Positions 46,334 through 59,779 of a DNA stretch of 64,000 nt are shown here, piece after piece. Under the pieces are notes generated by a model. The model worked only from the letters and a program-made list of their open reading frames with translations, was not told the DNA's origin and ran no database searches. Source of the stretch: Parasponia andersonii (taxonomy: Eukaryota; Streptophyta; Magnoliopsida; Rosales; Cannabaceae); the NCBI GenBank assembly GCA_002914805.1, contig JXTB01000110.1, positions 874,045-938,044 on the forward strand. Reading direction: 5' to 3'. The translations under genes were made by a program, and so were the position numbers. The stretch's first letter is position 1, and each line of letters starts with the position of its first letter.

Positions 46334-48789
46334 TTACAGATCAGCAGAAAAAGGCACTCCGGTCGCCGGGATCCACGATCCTCCGGCGAGGAAATTCCCA
46401 ACAGTAAACTTCTCGGCCTCTGCCGCGCTCGTCAAAACCCTATAACCTGGCCAATTCACCCTCCCTCCGGTGCCGGCGCCGGCGCCGGAGTTCATGAACT
46501 CTGCGTAATAAAGGGTACTCAGAGCGAAATTTCCGCTCCACGGAAGCCAACCCGCCGGGTCGATCAACCCGTCGAGACCCGTTTTCATGATAACCGTCCT
46601 CGAGTACTTCTGCCATGGCCGACCAAGATAGGTTTCAAAGGAGCCCTGTACGGGCCTCAGGTCAGACGAGGCCGTAATACGTGAGTTGTGAATAATGATG
46701 CCCGTGTTCTCATTCGGGTCGGTTCGGGCTTGAGCCGTCACGGTGTTCTCTTGGCCACTCATTGGTTTTCTGACGTAGATGTTGGAGTTTTGGATGACGG
46801 CGACGGCGTCGCCGAAGATGAAGTCAACGGTGCCGTAAATGTCACAGTCGCGGTAGAATTGGCGCTGAGAGTAGACGTATAAGGTGTCTTGGTAGCCTTT
46901 GAAGGAGCAGCGGTAGAAGACGGAGTGGTCGGCGCCGGACCGGAGGGCGACGGCTTGGTGCTTCTGCGGTCCGGCCGTGTTTTCGAAGGTCATGTCCTGA
47001 GCGATGAAGCCGTCGCCGGAAACCGCTGATGAGTTTTTACATAAGAATTGAAGTAGATTAAATTAATTGTAGCTGATAGCCTTATTTAAATTGCTTTTTT
47101 TTTTTTAACAGTTAATTCTTATCCGTCGTGTTAATTGTTTTTAATCCGAGTTCTTATATTAATGTCAAAAGTTGACTAAATAATTTATGTCTTAGTTCAA
47201 AAAAAAAAAAAAAGAATTACAATTTTTAGTTTTAAAAAGAAAGGAGTTTAATTATATATTTTGCATTTCAGAAGTTAGATTACGATATCTACATAAAATG
47301 CATGTATTCTCATCCGTACTAAAATGTTGTAATATCACATCGTACTTATATCAAAATCAAATATTACGGAAACTATAATTATTGTCATGACAAAATCAAT
47401 TAGTAAATTAAAAAAAAAATCGTATTTTCAATAAAATATATTTTCGTTATCTACTGATTTAGTGCACACTAGTTAACTACCTACCCATGAAACGTGTAAT
47501 CTAGGTTATCCAAATATGTAAACATGATCTTATATAATTAAACTTTCAATCTTATCATGCAAATTTTTTACCTTAAAGAGAAAAAAGAGAGGAAAGCCAA
47601 AAAGCATATATAAAAGAGAAGTACATAATTAATTAGACATTATTGACTTAATTGGTTCACAAAAGTGGAGCGCCTTTTCAAGTTGACAAGATTTGAATCA
47701 AACAAGCCAGTAGTCTTCGGCCTTTTACCCAGTTATTAATTATTATTAATTAAAATTAGTTAAAGTGAAGTCTATAAAAATTTGTTTATAAAGTTTCGTG
47801 ACAAATTAGCAGTAACTAGCTAACCAATTATAGTACTAACCAAAAGTTGCCGATTGAAAAGTTGTTGAGCCATCTTGCTGATTTCTATTCCCTGTAACGA
47901 TAGTAGCATCAATACCATCCCCGATAACCATTAAATTCTTAATTTCTTTACTTATTTCCACATTTTCCTTATAAACACCCGATTTCACATGTATAACAAT
48001 TCTCTTACTCCCACCACCTAGCTTAGCTGCTGCCTCCACAGCCTCAGAAATAGTCTTGTAACCCCCGGACCCGTCTTGAGCAACGACGATATCAGCGGCT
48101 TCAGTCGCCCCCGCCCCAGATTGGAGAAGCTTTCGACTAGCCCCCGAAAGCCACACCGGCCAGGGGGATCGGTCAGAAAGCAACCGTCGCCGTCCATGAA
48201 TAAACGACGTCGTTTTGGTGGAGAAAGACTTGTGAATTGCGAGGGAATTGCTAAGCAACTTAGAGAAGTTGCTAAGCATGGAGGGGAAAAATTCAAAGCG
48301 GGAGGAAGAGAGCTCGAAATCGGCGAAACCATTTCGGCAAGTTTGGTGGTTAGCGAAGGAAGCGCTTAACCATGTAAGGGTATCCAGAGGATTATTGTTA
48401 ATGTTGCTGGAGCTCTCAATAGAACGGTTGAGGAGATCAACAGTGTCCTTGTAGAGCTCTATACAATCTTGCCAGGCCATTTTGCCGCGCTCATCGAACG
48501 AGTTCGAGTCGACGGTGGCAACCAGCCGGTGAGCCACGACAGCTTGCTCCATGGTGACTTTTAGGGCCAAGTCACGGAAGGAAAGGTCAACGCTGTTTTG
48601 GTCGTCTAGGGTTGAAGGGAGATAGTTATTAGTGTTGATTATGTAATGTTTGCATACATGAGGATATGGCGTTTGGTTGCATGGTGAAATAGTTACGGTA
48701 TTATTATTAGTGCCATGCACTACGTGAAGAGGAAAAAATAGTAGAAAATATGTGCAAAAAGTGGCTAAGATGAAAAGGTTATGATCCAT
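46334..48789 (-). CDS. PME: Pectinesterase with N-terminal PMEI-type pro-region, 2 exons, 546 residues
   Basis: De-esterifies homogalacturonan in the cell wall, releasing methanol and acidic pectin. Exon 1 is 48789-47841, exon 2 is 47025-46334. The intron 47026-47840 has GT...AG ends and falls at the conserved site in SATF|AVSGDGF. The protein starts with a hydrophobic signal sequence (residues 1-26). A pectinesterase-inhibitor-like domain (about 33-190) has the cysteines at 37, 46, 109 and 151. Two basic processing motifs, GRRRLL (199-204) and RKLL (219-222), separate pro-region and enzyme. Catalytic features: QAVAL (340-344), QDTLY with Asp363, GTVDFIFG with Asp384, and YLGRPW with Arg452 and Trp454. 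The frame is intact. Group 2/type I PME. The pro-region is normally removed in the Golgi and prevents early activity. The start is the first ATG, right at the signal sequence. Confidence 0.96.
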
Positions 48790-48969
48790 ATATTATATTA
48801 TATGGAGGGCTAAATATTAAGCTAAAGTTTGATGTATATATTATTAAAGTGTATATATATATATATGATATACACAACTTCTAGCTATTTAGAATTTGGA
48901 AGTGGGAGAGAATTTGAAACTCTTAATATTTTGAATTTTGGTTTGACGCTGAGTTTTGGTATGAGGATT

Positions 48970-48978
48970 CTTTATATA
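48970..48978 (-). promoter_or_regulatory. Likely TATA box of the pectinesterase gene
   Basis: On the minus strand CCTATATAAAGAAT lies about 185 bp upstream of the start codon, implying a leader of about 150 bases. Confidence 0.5.
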
Positions 48979-48989
48979 GGCCGAGACTT

Positions 48990-50756
48990 TGAGAGATCAA
49001 TATAGAACGTGAGTAGTGGTGCAAGAGACTTTAGTTATATATTTTCATTTTTCCTTTCGTTTTTTTCCCTTTTAATTCTATAAGTTATTGTGTAAAAAAT
49101 ATGATGCATACGTGGAAACAGAATCTTATCGGCTAAGCATTGTTGTGTTTTTTGTTTGGGGTAAAAGTGTTAGATAGAAGGTAGTGTTCGAGTGCCGATG
49201 GGATTTAAATTGAAGTGAAATTACCGGAACATTACGCTATTAGTTTATAAGTTTAATTTAGAGATAATTTTCTCTTTTGTTTTTTTTTGAATGGATGACA
49301 ATTTCGAGTTAATTTTCATTTCACAAAAAAAAAATTAATTGCCCTTTTTTTGGGGAAAAGTTAATTGCCTTTTGAATACATATAAGGAACTGATGAAAGC
49401 AACTAAGATGATGGAAAGACTAAATTGACTCATGAACTAGCTTAGGCTTATGTACTTGTATATCTTTCGGTAACTGGTCAGCTGATAAGGGACAACGACT
49501 GATGAACCTTCTATGCAATTGCCTAGCCAGCTGTTCGGATAATTGTTGTTGTTTATAATTAATTTTAATATGTATTATGTAAATAAAAACACACAAAATA
49601 AGTATATTTAAGTACATATGTACAATTCAAACAAAATTTTAGTCTACAGATAATAGGGGGAAAATAATTTAAGTGGAAGAACCTAGCCAATGTAATAACG
49701 GGAAGGATTTTGATTTTTCTTTAAATCAGTATATACCATCAAAATATTTATAATCTAAAGAACGATAAAAAAGTAATTAATTATATAACCTTACTATGTT
49801 TCTAGATTAATACTTCTAACTTATTCTTGTGAATACTTTGATTCCCATGATTTGTTGCTTCTTAAAAAAATGAATTATTATCATATTTGAGTTGAAATAA
49901 ATGGATAATTTGTACCTACGTAACATCACCATGCACATATGACATATGTAATTTAATCAAATTCTAGTGATTAAGCCAATCGAAGGTTCAGAAATTAATT
50001 TGAAAACCACAGGCCAGAGCAACCCATTAATTAATAGGTAGTAGACCATGAAACTTTACTTTCTCAATTAGAGTTTTCATCTCAAGTTCAACCATAATTT
50101 TCGAAATACACGTGAGACGGCTCGTGAACTTTTGTCACTTTGACTAAGATAGATACGTTCCTTTTGTTAATTAGGTGAACAGCTACATGTTTTTCTGGAT
50201 ATATATTGTTCTCTTTTTGGGTTTAATTTGCATTGTCTAGCTCTCCTCGTGCCACGTGGTGTTACAGAGTTCTATGACTCATATTATAGGTGCGTCCAAA
50301 TCAGCATCATTAATTTTTGAAACTGACCACAAAATTAAACTCTTTTACACGACGTGGCATCTCCTCAACCATAAAGATCTGCTGATTTTTACGATAGTCG
50401 TGTTGAAGTTTTCAAAATACAGTTTGCTTGATAAGTATAAATATGCAAAATAATAACAATAATAATAATAAAATAAAAGAAGAAGCTACATAGGCATCTT
50501 GTATCCAACAGAATCTAATCAAGTTTAGTGGTTTATTATTCAATTACCATTTAACTTCTTAAATTTCTGTTTTTTTTTAAAAAAAATTAATTTTACAAAA
50601 ATTAATTTTATTCCGAGTAGTGATGTTAATTGGGCCATGCCGTGCCAGTTCAAGTATATTTAGTCTTGGTCCATTTCGTGTCTCGTATAATATCGGGGCA
50701 TAATTTGTGTCATATCGTGTATGTTTTATTTGTTATATTATTTTTGTCATGCCTTG
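48990..50756. other. AT-rich intergenic DNA upstream of the pectinesterase gene
   Basis: No coding frame with a recognisable domain. The first few hundred bases are the likely promoter region of the pectinesterase gene. Confidence 0.5.
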
Positions 50757-52275
50757 TTAAAACATCTCTAATGGACATGCTAAATTTAGTATTTAGATTA
50801 AAAAAAATGACTTTCTATTAGTGTGCCATATTTGGCATAGTTTTAAGCATGCACTATTTGTTATGCCAAATATAACACAAAGTATATCACATGCTAAATT
50901 TTAGCATGTGTTGTTATTTATAACAATACCAATATTTTATTTATAAAATATTCATGTGTTTAATAATATCATCAAAATTTAATGTATGTATTTATTTTTT
51001 CATTAAATTTTATTTACAAGTTTATCCTTATTAAATTATAATCAATTATAATTAATAGGAGAATTTTTTATTTATATTTTTTTTGCATCGACTAATTTGT
51101 TCATTTTTATAGAACATGAGTACTTCTAAATTAGTAGATAAAGTCAATTTTTATGATAGTAATTAAATGATAAAATAATAAGAGTATATAGTGCAAAAAT
51201 ATATTTAATACATGAAGTTAATATTTAAAATACAAAATAGCATTTCTTTTAGCATATATGTATTGGAGCAAAATTCAAAAAGTACATGCTAAATTTGACA
51301 TGTCATGCTAAATTTAGCATTAACATATCATTTTTTAGCATAATGTATTATAGATGGTCTTATCATGTCTAATCATGCATATTTTCAATGTTATTCTTGT
51401 TTTGTGCCTAATCGTGCGTCCTTTTCGATATTATATTTTTTTTCGTACTTAATTGTGCTTGTTATCTTGCTTGTCTATCATCTGACTAATTATTTCTTTT
51501 TTGAAAAATATATAATCAATCATATTGTGTCTAATCTAACCTGCTTTTAACTTGGATTGTTATTATGTCCATTTTTATTCCACCAAATTAAGTTGCTTTA
51601 ATATTATTCATACAAATTAATTTCTAAGTGATAGTAAAAATATTAGTTGCTATTATTGTGCAATGTATGAAAAATTATTTGTCAAATTAAAATAAATTTT
51701 TATATAGAAATAAGTCCAAATTGAAAACTACAATTTATAAGTATATGTGAGAAATAAGAATTAATATTTAATTTTTATAATTCAAGTATGTCCCAACTAA
51801 ATTGGCATCTACCTAACCTATGTTAAAGTACCTAAACTATATTTATTCTTTTAAAATTTTTTTTCCTTCTTAAATTTATTTTTATAAGCTTTTTATAATA
51901 CATGTGGCTCAATGTGAGTTTTAGCCCATGGCCATAATTGTTTCCGCATCGAACTTTTTACCCAAAATTATTAAGAATTGAGTTCTTTTTAATTAACAAT
52001 TTTTTATTTTATTTTTTATAAAATGTTTTAATTTTATTTTTTTTAATTTTTCTTTACATTTTTAAAAATTTAAAACTATGCTAAAAGATGTGATATCATC
52101 TAATTTAACTGTACTTTTTGCAAAATGGTTATTATTGTTAATAGTGCATATCGTGCTTGTTAATCATACCATGTTTGTGCCTGTGACTGTGCTAAGTCAG
52201 TTTGGCCCAGTTAATAATCGTACCATATTATATCATGCCACGTCGTAATCATATAGTACTCGTGCAGACCTATTT
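50620..52275. repeat. Possible older repeat element rich in CGTGC/TGGGCC words, split by a MITE
   Basis: The left edge contains TTAATTGGGCCATGCCGTGCC and the right edge GTTTGGCCCAGTTAATAAT. That is an imperfect inversion of TTAA.TGGGCC. Motifs such as ATCGTG and CGTGC recur between. The MITE at 50760-51359 lies inside it. Superfamily not recognised. Confidence 0.3.
50760..51359. mobile_element. Tourist-like (PIF/Harbinger) MITE, 600 bp
   Basis: Ends AAACATCTCTAATGG (left) and the inverse of GACCATCTATAATAC (right) are imperfect terminal inverted repeats. Both are flanked directly by TTA (50757-50759 and 51360-51362), the target duplication of this superfamily. Subterminal ATGCTAAATTTAGCAT-type palindromes occur near both ends. 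The interior is AT-rich and non-coding. Confidence 0.65.
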
Positions 52276-55175
52276 TGATACTACTAATTTCGAGTTTTAC
52301 TATAATTCTGTTCTTAGTACGAGTTTTGGAAACTCAAAATAAAAATGTACCTTATTCATCGCAAAACATAGAAACCATTTAAAATTTCTTACTCGGTGAA
52401 TTCGAAAATAAGAAAAATACTAAAAGATCATATGTCACGACCTAAGGCCGAGGTCAGTGACAGAATGAGTATTTCATAAAATAGAATTACTAAAAAATAT
52501 TTTAAAAATAATTCAAAAATGCTCTGGGGACTCTAATTTTCCAAACTAGCCTCGGCAAAATATTTAATTGAAAAAAACCTTATAGTTATGCATCACTCAT
52601 TAAACATAGATAATAATAAAAACTGTTATTTAATAGTCATATATGGAACAATAATCTAACACCTAAATACAAACATAAGTAATATACACCATGTCCAAAT
52701 CCCACAATTTAGCTTACTAAGTTCTAATGAAATCCAAATTTCTATTTGCGTTTAAATACATTATAAGTCTCGAAGGAAATTACTAAAATATTATCAAACT
52801 AATAAGCCTGCAATGCCTTGATTTAGTTCTTCTAGTCCAAAATCATACTATACCAACCTAAGAGGAAGAAGGATTGAGCTAATGCCCAGTCAAGAATCGA
52901 TTATAAGTTTTTAAATATTAAAAATATGTGCTCACGTTGAAGGTCCTGTATGATTAGTAGTTTATTCAAAACAGTTTTACAAAATCCAAGTGAAAATCTA
53001 GTCCAATAGTTTAAATATTCCAAATTTTTATAAAATATCCATCAAAATCAGTACATATTTATTCTAACCAACTTATAACTAGGTATGCAATCATGATGTC
53101 TGAGGTATCCTAGTGGATCACCCGTAAGTCCAAACTACCTAAAAAAGTGATCGTAAGTCCGACGGCCGCGTAAGTTTGTGAATGCGTGTGTGAATGTATA
53201 TAAATACTATATGAATAACAGAATTAGGATATGCACTATTTCCACAAAATAACTATGTAATATTATTCAATCAAATAACATTTAGTCCTCAAAACTGAGC
53301 TCTCAAATCATTTTAGATTTTATAAAAATTTCAGTAACGTACTGATTTCATATCGGTATTAACAATATACAGGATTAAATTCTTTGGGTTTTGTGACCAC
53401 ACAATATAATATTTTTCAGTTGATTGGAAAAGGACAAAATGATAAAAGTGAGAATGGCCTAGCTACAACTTTATAATTTAGTAAGGGAATAGGAGCTTAT
53501 GTATAATTAGCAATTAGCATTAGAAATTGCAACAGGAAGGATAAGCGACAGTTTTTAATTACCATCCTTATTTTTCTCAGATTATGCTTGGTACATAGAA
53601 AAGAAAATAGGGGGGAATAAAAAAAATAGAAGGGAAAGAAAATGTGCAGAAAAAAAATTCTTCATAATAATTTGATATTTAGAGACGAAAGAAAATCAGT
53701 TTAATTTAAAATGATTATTTTATTCCTGTGTTACTATTATTTGAAGTTAAGTTTGGAAAATAATTTAGTAATTTAGCTTACTTATATACTAACAAAACTT
53801 CTTCCTTCCTATTTTCTCTCCATTTTGGAGAGAAAAAAAAAAAATCTACTATTTTTTTTCCTTTCCACTTTTCTTCTCCCCTTTCCCCTCTATTCCTTTT
53901 TCCCTCTAACTAAATATTTTTTTAATTTCCTTCATTTTTTCCTCAAACCTCCTCTTTCTCCCTTTTCCTCCTTCCTAAACATAGCCTTAAGGTTTATTGC
54001 ATTACCATATTTGCTCTATAACACATTCTTTTGCTGGGGCAGTATCGAAATTAAGCAAGAGATAACAGAAAACCTTAAATAATCGTCACCCATTAATAGT
54101 GACAAAATAATAAAAAAAATAATAATTAGTAATCATAATTTTTTTTTCTTCATAATTGATACAAGAATAATAAACTAAACAGTTTTTGAACTCTTAATTA
54201 ATTCAAATACATAAATACATATAAGTTTCTGAATTCGTTATCTTTTAAAAGATATATAAATATAAGTGGTATAAAATTAAAATATTTATGTACACATATA
54301 TCATGTATATAGTAGTCATTTCTTTTTTATTTGCTCGAATATGAATATAGGAGTTTATTCCAGGTATATGAATATCTGTAGTCGGGTACGGGGCAATTTA
54401 TGATACAGTATAATGCATATATGTGAGGCAGTTAATCCCTGCTTTAATACTTTTCCCCGTAATGTCAGTGAGATATATATTCCCATCTTTTCTTGGTATG
54501 TGTGTTGTATCCATGTACGCATTGCATGTTAGAAAGCTCCTATCTTTTACTTGGTATGTGTGTTGCATCTAGGTACGCATGTTAGTATCTAATTAATTGA
54601 ATTTTGAAGAGGCTTTTCTTTTCTTTTGCTTTTTCTTTTTTTATTATTATTTTTTTGGCTACCTCCTCAAAGTATAAGTTAATACAAAACATAAAAATTA
54701 AGAAATATTCTAGTAGCTATTAGTTTTAATATAAACTCAACTAAATTTTTTTTAATTTATAATAAATACAAACTATTAATTAAACCTGATTTTAAAATAA
54801 AAAACACTCTACTAATTAATTTCATATTATTTGTACTTTCTATGAATATAGTCAATTACATATTTTCCACGTAATTCGAACCTGAGCACACTGCAGTAAC
54901 TGATTAGATGATTAATGCCTATGAAGTTTATTAATTAGCAATATGATTTGAATGCGTTTTACGTGTCATATACATGTACAAATTATCAATACGTATAACC
55001 TATAAATAATTATGTACTCCCTGACGTACGTATAAAAATCTGATCTATATAATATGTACTATATAGTACTTCCTCAGTAAACATTCAATATTATCTAGTT
55101 TCTAATGTATCAACCCGTGGTGAATTAAACCGATGCAGCATTTCTAAACCACATATTAACTCGCTAAATTAAAAA
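52276..55175. other. AT-rich intergenic DNA, no gene recognised
   Basis: Nothing codes convincingly. There is a T/C-rich stretch at 53840-53990, and a GTCACGACCTAAGGCCG motif at 52436 of unknown meaning. Confidence 0.5.
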
Positions 55176-55591
55176 ATGATAGAGTTCGTGATCCGAATTC
55201 TATTTGCCCTTGGCTCGAAAATTTCGCGGTGCGATATATGTGGCATTTTTGTAATTAGGAGAAATTTTGAGATCTGTAGTGGAAGCGGAGGGATCGGACC
55301 GATAGACCCGATCCCGGAGCCCACCACTGACCTCGTTGGGGGTGCGGGGGCGGAACTCCCACAGTATGGACCTGTTTTATTGAGCCGTTTTGTCCGTACA
55401 CATGTATTTTAAGGTTTTGAGATTATATATATTTCGGCTTCGTTGTGTAAAACACTACCTTCTATACCTTATTTTTCGACATAGTAAAATTTCCTCCTCT
55501 GTCAGTGATTTTTCCCGATTAGGGTTTTTCACTTAAATCTGTGTTCTTGTTTTTCATCTTTTTGTTGATTATCGTTCGGTAATTCTAAACA
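55176..55591 (+). repeat. Probable copia-type solo LTR
   Basis: The right part reads like the R-U5 end of plant copia LTRs: TATATATATTTCGGC, TTTTTCCCGATTAGGGTTTT, then GTGTTCTTGTTTTTCATC and a terminal AATTCTAAACA at 55591. The left end is put at TG 55176. AAAAA flanks both proposed ends, but A runs are weak evidence. A GC-rich patch (55285-55365) inside it gives a long frame that is not a gene. No internal copia sequence follows. Confidence 0.5.
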
Positions 55592-56270
55592 AAAAAATAA
55601 TTATGTCTCCGTATATACATTAATTCTTGGATTAATCACTAGCTATGTTCGTTCCTAATTATATTAATTATGCCCCAAATTAATAAGAGGTTACCACAGC
55701 ATTAATTCATCTAACTTTTACAAAACAAACTGCGCAGTTTTGTAGCAAAATTACAAGAAAGAAACTAGGCATGCAAAATGATTAAATGAAACTTTTCTTC
55801 TATATATATTGCGATCAAATACGTAGTTAATTACGCACCTCCAAAATCGAGAGTTAGAAACGTTTTATTAGCACACAAATATTCCTTAAATTAACTACTT
55901 AATCTGGCCATAAAGAAATATTGTCAATGTCGTTACATGCCGCATTTGCAAATTTTATTCCTTCTACATACCCCACCATTGGAGTTCATTTTCTTTCCAA
56001 GCATAACAACAATAATAAAAATAATGACAATAATAAATACTCCGAAGAAAATTTATATCCAAAAGAAAAAAAAATCTAAAGAAGACAAATGGAACAGGAA
56101 TGTTATTGGGGAAATTAGGGGAACTAGGAGTGTTTTGCCTTATTTTACTTTTCTACGAGTGTTTTTCAGAATTTTTTTTTTAGGAGCAAAAAATTACATT
56201 TCTAGCAACTTTTAGAGGGAGAAAAAATATTCATTCCGAAAATGCCTTTATGTGATACTAAATTGTGTGA
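55592..56270. other. AT-rich intergenic DNA
   Basis: No recognisable gene. Frames here are A/K-rich low-complexity sequence. Confidence 0.5.
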
Positions 56271-57420
56271 CTATATGTCCCAATTTTATAACAGCACGTG
56301 ATTACAATTTTGTTTTCTATTATTTTTTTTAAGGAAAATTTATTTTTCATTGCTACTAAATTCGAAGTAGTCACAATTTTTGTGACTCATGATCAAAATT
56401 TTAAGAATCAAGGTCGCAGTATATTTTATATCGCTACAAACATTGTGAGATTATGTTATTATAATTTGTATAATCTTGATATCGTATTGTGATTTGTGAC
56501 TCTTAGTCATAAAATTTGTGCTAACCTTACAAAAAAAATAAGTAATCTCTATTGGCCAACAATGGCTTAATAACATTTGTCTAATATAAATCAAGAAAAA
56601 CTATGACATTTTCTCTATTAATAGTCAATACATGTGATATTACCAGTCATACAATTCATGGCACTCATGATTTTATATCATGTACCCTTATTTATAACTA
56701 TTAGTCACAAATTTTGTGTTTGTATTACAAAAGCAAAATAAAAATTCATATTAGATAACAAATTCAATGGCTTTATATATATATATATATATATATGTGT
56801 ATGCGATAGCAACATACATAATTCATGGTAATCATAATTTTGTGTAACGTAAACCTAATTTATAATTACTAATCACAAAATTTATGCATGTCTAACAAAA
56901 ATTGTCACAATTTATCCTATAGTTTAAAGTTACAAGTTGTGACTATCTAATATATAGAAAATTGCCATTGTCACAAATTAATCTCACACTCAAAAATCAC
57001 TTCCAAAATCCTTTTGTAGTCACATTTAGTCCAAAATTATTCCAAAAATACATAACATTATACCTTCCTCTTGATCTCCACTATTTTTTGTGCATAATTT
57101 GTGACGATCCAATATATAAAAAATTGTCGTTGTCATAAATCAATCTAATACACACAAAAATCAATCTCAAATTAAATTTCTAGTCACAAATTTAGTCCAA
57201 AATCATTCAAAAAATACATATTATTTCACTTATTGATTAATGCATACTGAAATATTCAATTCTTAACACAAACAAGGGCCATCAATGAGTAACAAATTCA
57301 TTCAGGTAATTCATCAAATACATAGAATAATTATAGAACTACAAAGTAAAAAAAACTTCATTCATGCAATTTATCAAGTATGAGATAGGCAAAGAATTAC
57401 AAAGAATTAAAAACTAGCGA
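56270..57420. repeat. Degenerate tandem repeats built on a GTGACTATTAGTCACAAAT theme
   Basis: An imperfect palindrome of the type TTAGTCACAAATTTTGTG recurs near 56504, 56702 and 56871. A clearer pair of about 162-bp units starts with GTGACTATCTAATATATA at 56939 and GTGACGATCCAATATATA at 57101, both continuing to TAGTCCAAAAT. A smaller pair (ATTCA..CAATT.ATCAA) lies at 57299-57380. The theme resembles subterminal repeats of CACTA-like DNA transposons, but no terminal CACTA ends were found. Confidence 0.55.
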
Positions 57421-57960
57421 AAAAAATGTAAGCTGACTTTTTCCTCCAAAACTTGTATTGGAAGACCGTGACATCTTTACTCTGAAGCTCGCACTGCAAC
57501 AACAGAGCCGACAATGATGAGCTGTATCACTTTACGAGGTAGTTCTTGGTAGCCACTCGAGCTGGAGCTAAGATATACGCGTCAGAGAAGTGTGCAACTT
57601 GAGATAGATGTACTGGTGGAGAGTTTGTAGCTAGAGCCAGAGACATAGGTAAGGCTGCTCGAGCTGGTGACCAAAGTCGAGTCATCGAAGGCGGCAAAGG
57701 TCGGTGTGGTTAGTGGCCTTTGGAATCGAATCGACTTAGCGAGTTTGCGAGAATGATAGGGAGGAGGAAGCATTAGAGGAGTTGGAGGTTAGGCTTAGTC
57801 AGCTTAAGAGGGTTGAGTGATCGGCCCAAACATAATGGCTGAGGTAGCTATTAGAGGAGAGGGAGGAACTTTATGTTTGGATTGGTAGAGGAGAGTTTGG
57901 CATTGGGTGATTTTGGCTGGGAGGATATTTTAGTCTTTTGGCTTCTCTAGGACTCATAAA
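57421..57960. other. G+C-richer segment without recognised gene
   Basis: This stands out from its AT-rich surroundings. The longest frames (minus strand, 57582-57773, S/T-rich) show no domain I recognise. It may be the interior of the same element as the repeats to its left. Confidence 0.35.
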
Positions 57961-59779
57961 AAATAAATTTTGAAAATCAATCCTAGAAAAATAAAAAAGG
58001 GTAAAACACTTGTACTCCCTATAATTTCCAATGTTATTGCTTATACGTACATCGTTGCATTTAGGATTTGGAATAACATGAATGATTTTGGATATTCAAG
58101 ACCAAATTTCAATATCCAAAATATAAAAAATAAAAAGAGTTAAAGGACCAAATTTCAAGAGAGCTGAAATAATAATTCCGGCTAGAACATTTATAGTGCT
58201 ACTTGGAAACACTTTTATTTTATTGTTTTTGTTTAACACAAAAACAAAAGTACATTTTCTTATTTTTTTTATTATTTTTAAAAATGAAAATGTGTTTGGT
58301 AACAATATTTTTACTTTTTGTTTTCTAAAATAAAAATTAAAACATGTTTAGTAACTAGTATTTTTTTTAATTATAAAAGTGAAAATCAAATGGGAGAGTA
58401 ATAGAGGAAAATGGGAAGATCAAATAAGAAGAGAGGAAAGAGTAGTATTTATTTAAATAAACTTCAGAACTGATATATTTCGAAATAAAATTTTAAAAAG
58501 TGATATTTTTCTAAATATTCTGAGAAGTTTTTGAAAAAGAATTGAGAAAATGTCATAAAATTATCTTGTATATTAACTTATTTTTGTGAAATCACCTGTA
58601 TTTTTAAAAATATGGAAACCCACCCTCCCTTTGAATTTGATTTTTTCATTAAAAAAAACTTCTAATTTGACTATTTTTCAAATTTGACGTTCTAATATAC
58701 ACTAAATTGGGAAAATTTAGAGTAAATTACAAAATTACCCTTTGTAGATGGTAGATTTAGTTTTGTATTTAAATACATAGATAATTATTTAGAAACTGTT
58801 TTATCATTTAGAAGATTATTTGAAATATAGAAGTATTATTTGAAAACTAGTATAGATAATTTTTAAATTTATTATAACCTTAAACCATTGACTTACTAAG
58901 ACTAATTTTGTTATTTCCATCAATTTCCTTAATTTAAATGGTATGAGGAGATCGGATTTTAAAAATAGTTAAATTAACATGTTTTTCACAATAACAAATC
59001 AAATTCAAAGGGATTTTCCGATGTTTATTAAAATATAGGAGGTTTTGTAAAAACAATTATGAAATATAAGATTATTTTACGACAATTTCTTAGAAAGATT
59101 TAACATTTTTTACGGTTATATTATAAAACAATACTATTTTTAAAAACATTTAGAAACATACCACTTTTACAAGAAGCTAGAGAGATCGTGATGAGAGATA
59201 AAATATTGATAGAAATGATGATATGAGTCTAGATATATTTGAATTTTGATACTAGTTTTTTTAAAAATTTGTTTAAAAAATTTCAAAAAGTAAGAAATTT
59301 TTATTTTTAAAATTTTAAAAATTCTGCTGTTAAATTAAAAAATGAAATACAAAAATAATTTTACCAAACATACTTTTAAAAAGGATTTCCATCTTTATGA
59401 TAAAAAAAATTGTTTAAACGAGTAGTTACTAAACAGCCGGTATTTGACCAATTTTATGGCAATATTAAAAGAAAGTCTTTCGCTCCAAAACCCGATCCAA
59501 ATCTTGGTTACATTGTACAGGACATCGTCTGTCTTTTCTTTCTTTGTTTTTATTATTTGTCTTTCTTTTTTTATTATTTTGTTCGCTTAATAAATTATTT
59601 ACACATATTTTAGAAAGAAATAACCACTGATTACAGATATATATTAGATAGTTTATTTTTTTCTCAAAATTATAAATATTTCTATTAAGTGATGTGATAA
59701 AATAGTATTGAGTGGACAAAGAATAAGACTGACAAAATTGACATTTGACAGTCTGCTTTTCTCCCTTAGGTACTGAACC
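57961..59779. other. Very AT-rich intergenic DNA
   Basis: No gene. Words like GTTTGGTAAC and its inverse recur (58190-59440), which could be worn MITE sequence. Confidence 0.5.

Noticed and set aside
48018..48454. Frames of up to 104 codons opposite and beside pectinesterase exon 1
   Set aside because: Shadows of the pectinesterase coding frame, which carries the signal sequence, the cysteines and the processing motifs.
52430..52470. GTCACGACCTAAGGCCGAGG considered as an LTR end or promoter element
   Set aside because: No partner copy, LTR end or downstream gene could be identified.
55176..55412. 78-codon frame with a GC-rich GSGGIGPIDPIPEP stretch considered as a small gene
   Set aside because: It is better explained as part of a copia-like LTR, and has no recognisable domain.
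58190..59440. GTTTGGTAAC words near both ends considered as a MITE
   Set aside because: The inverted ends are too poorly matched and no target duplication was found.
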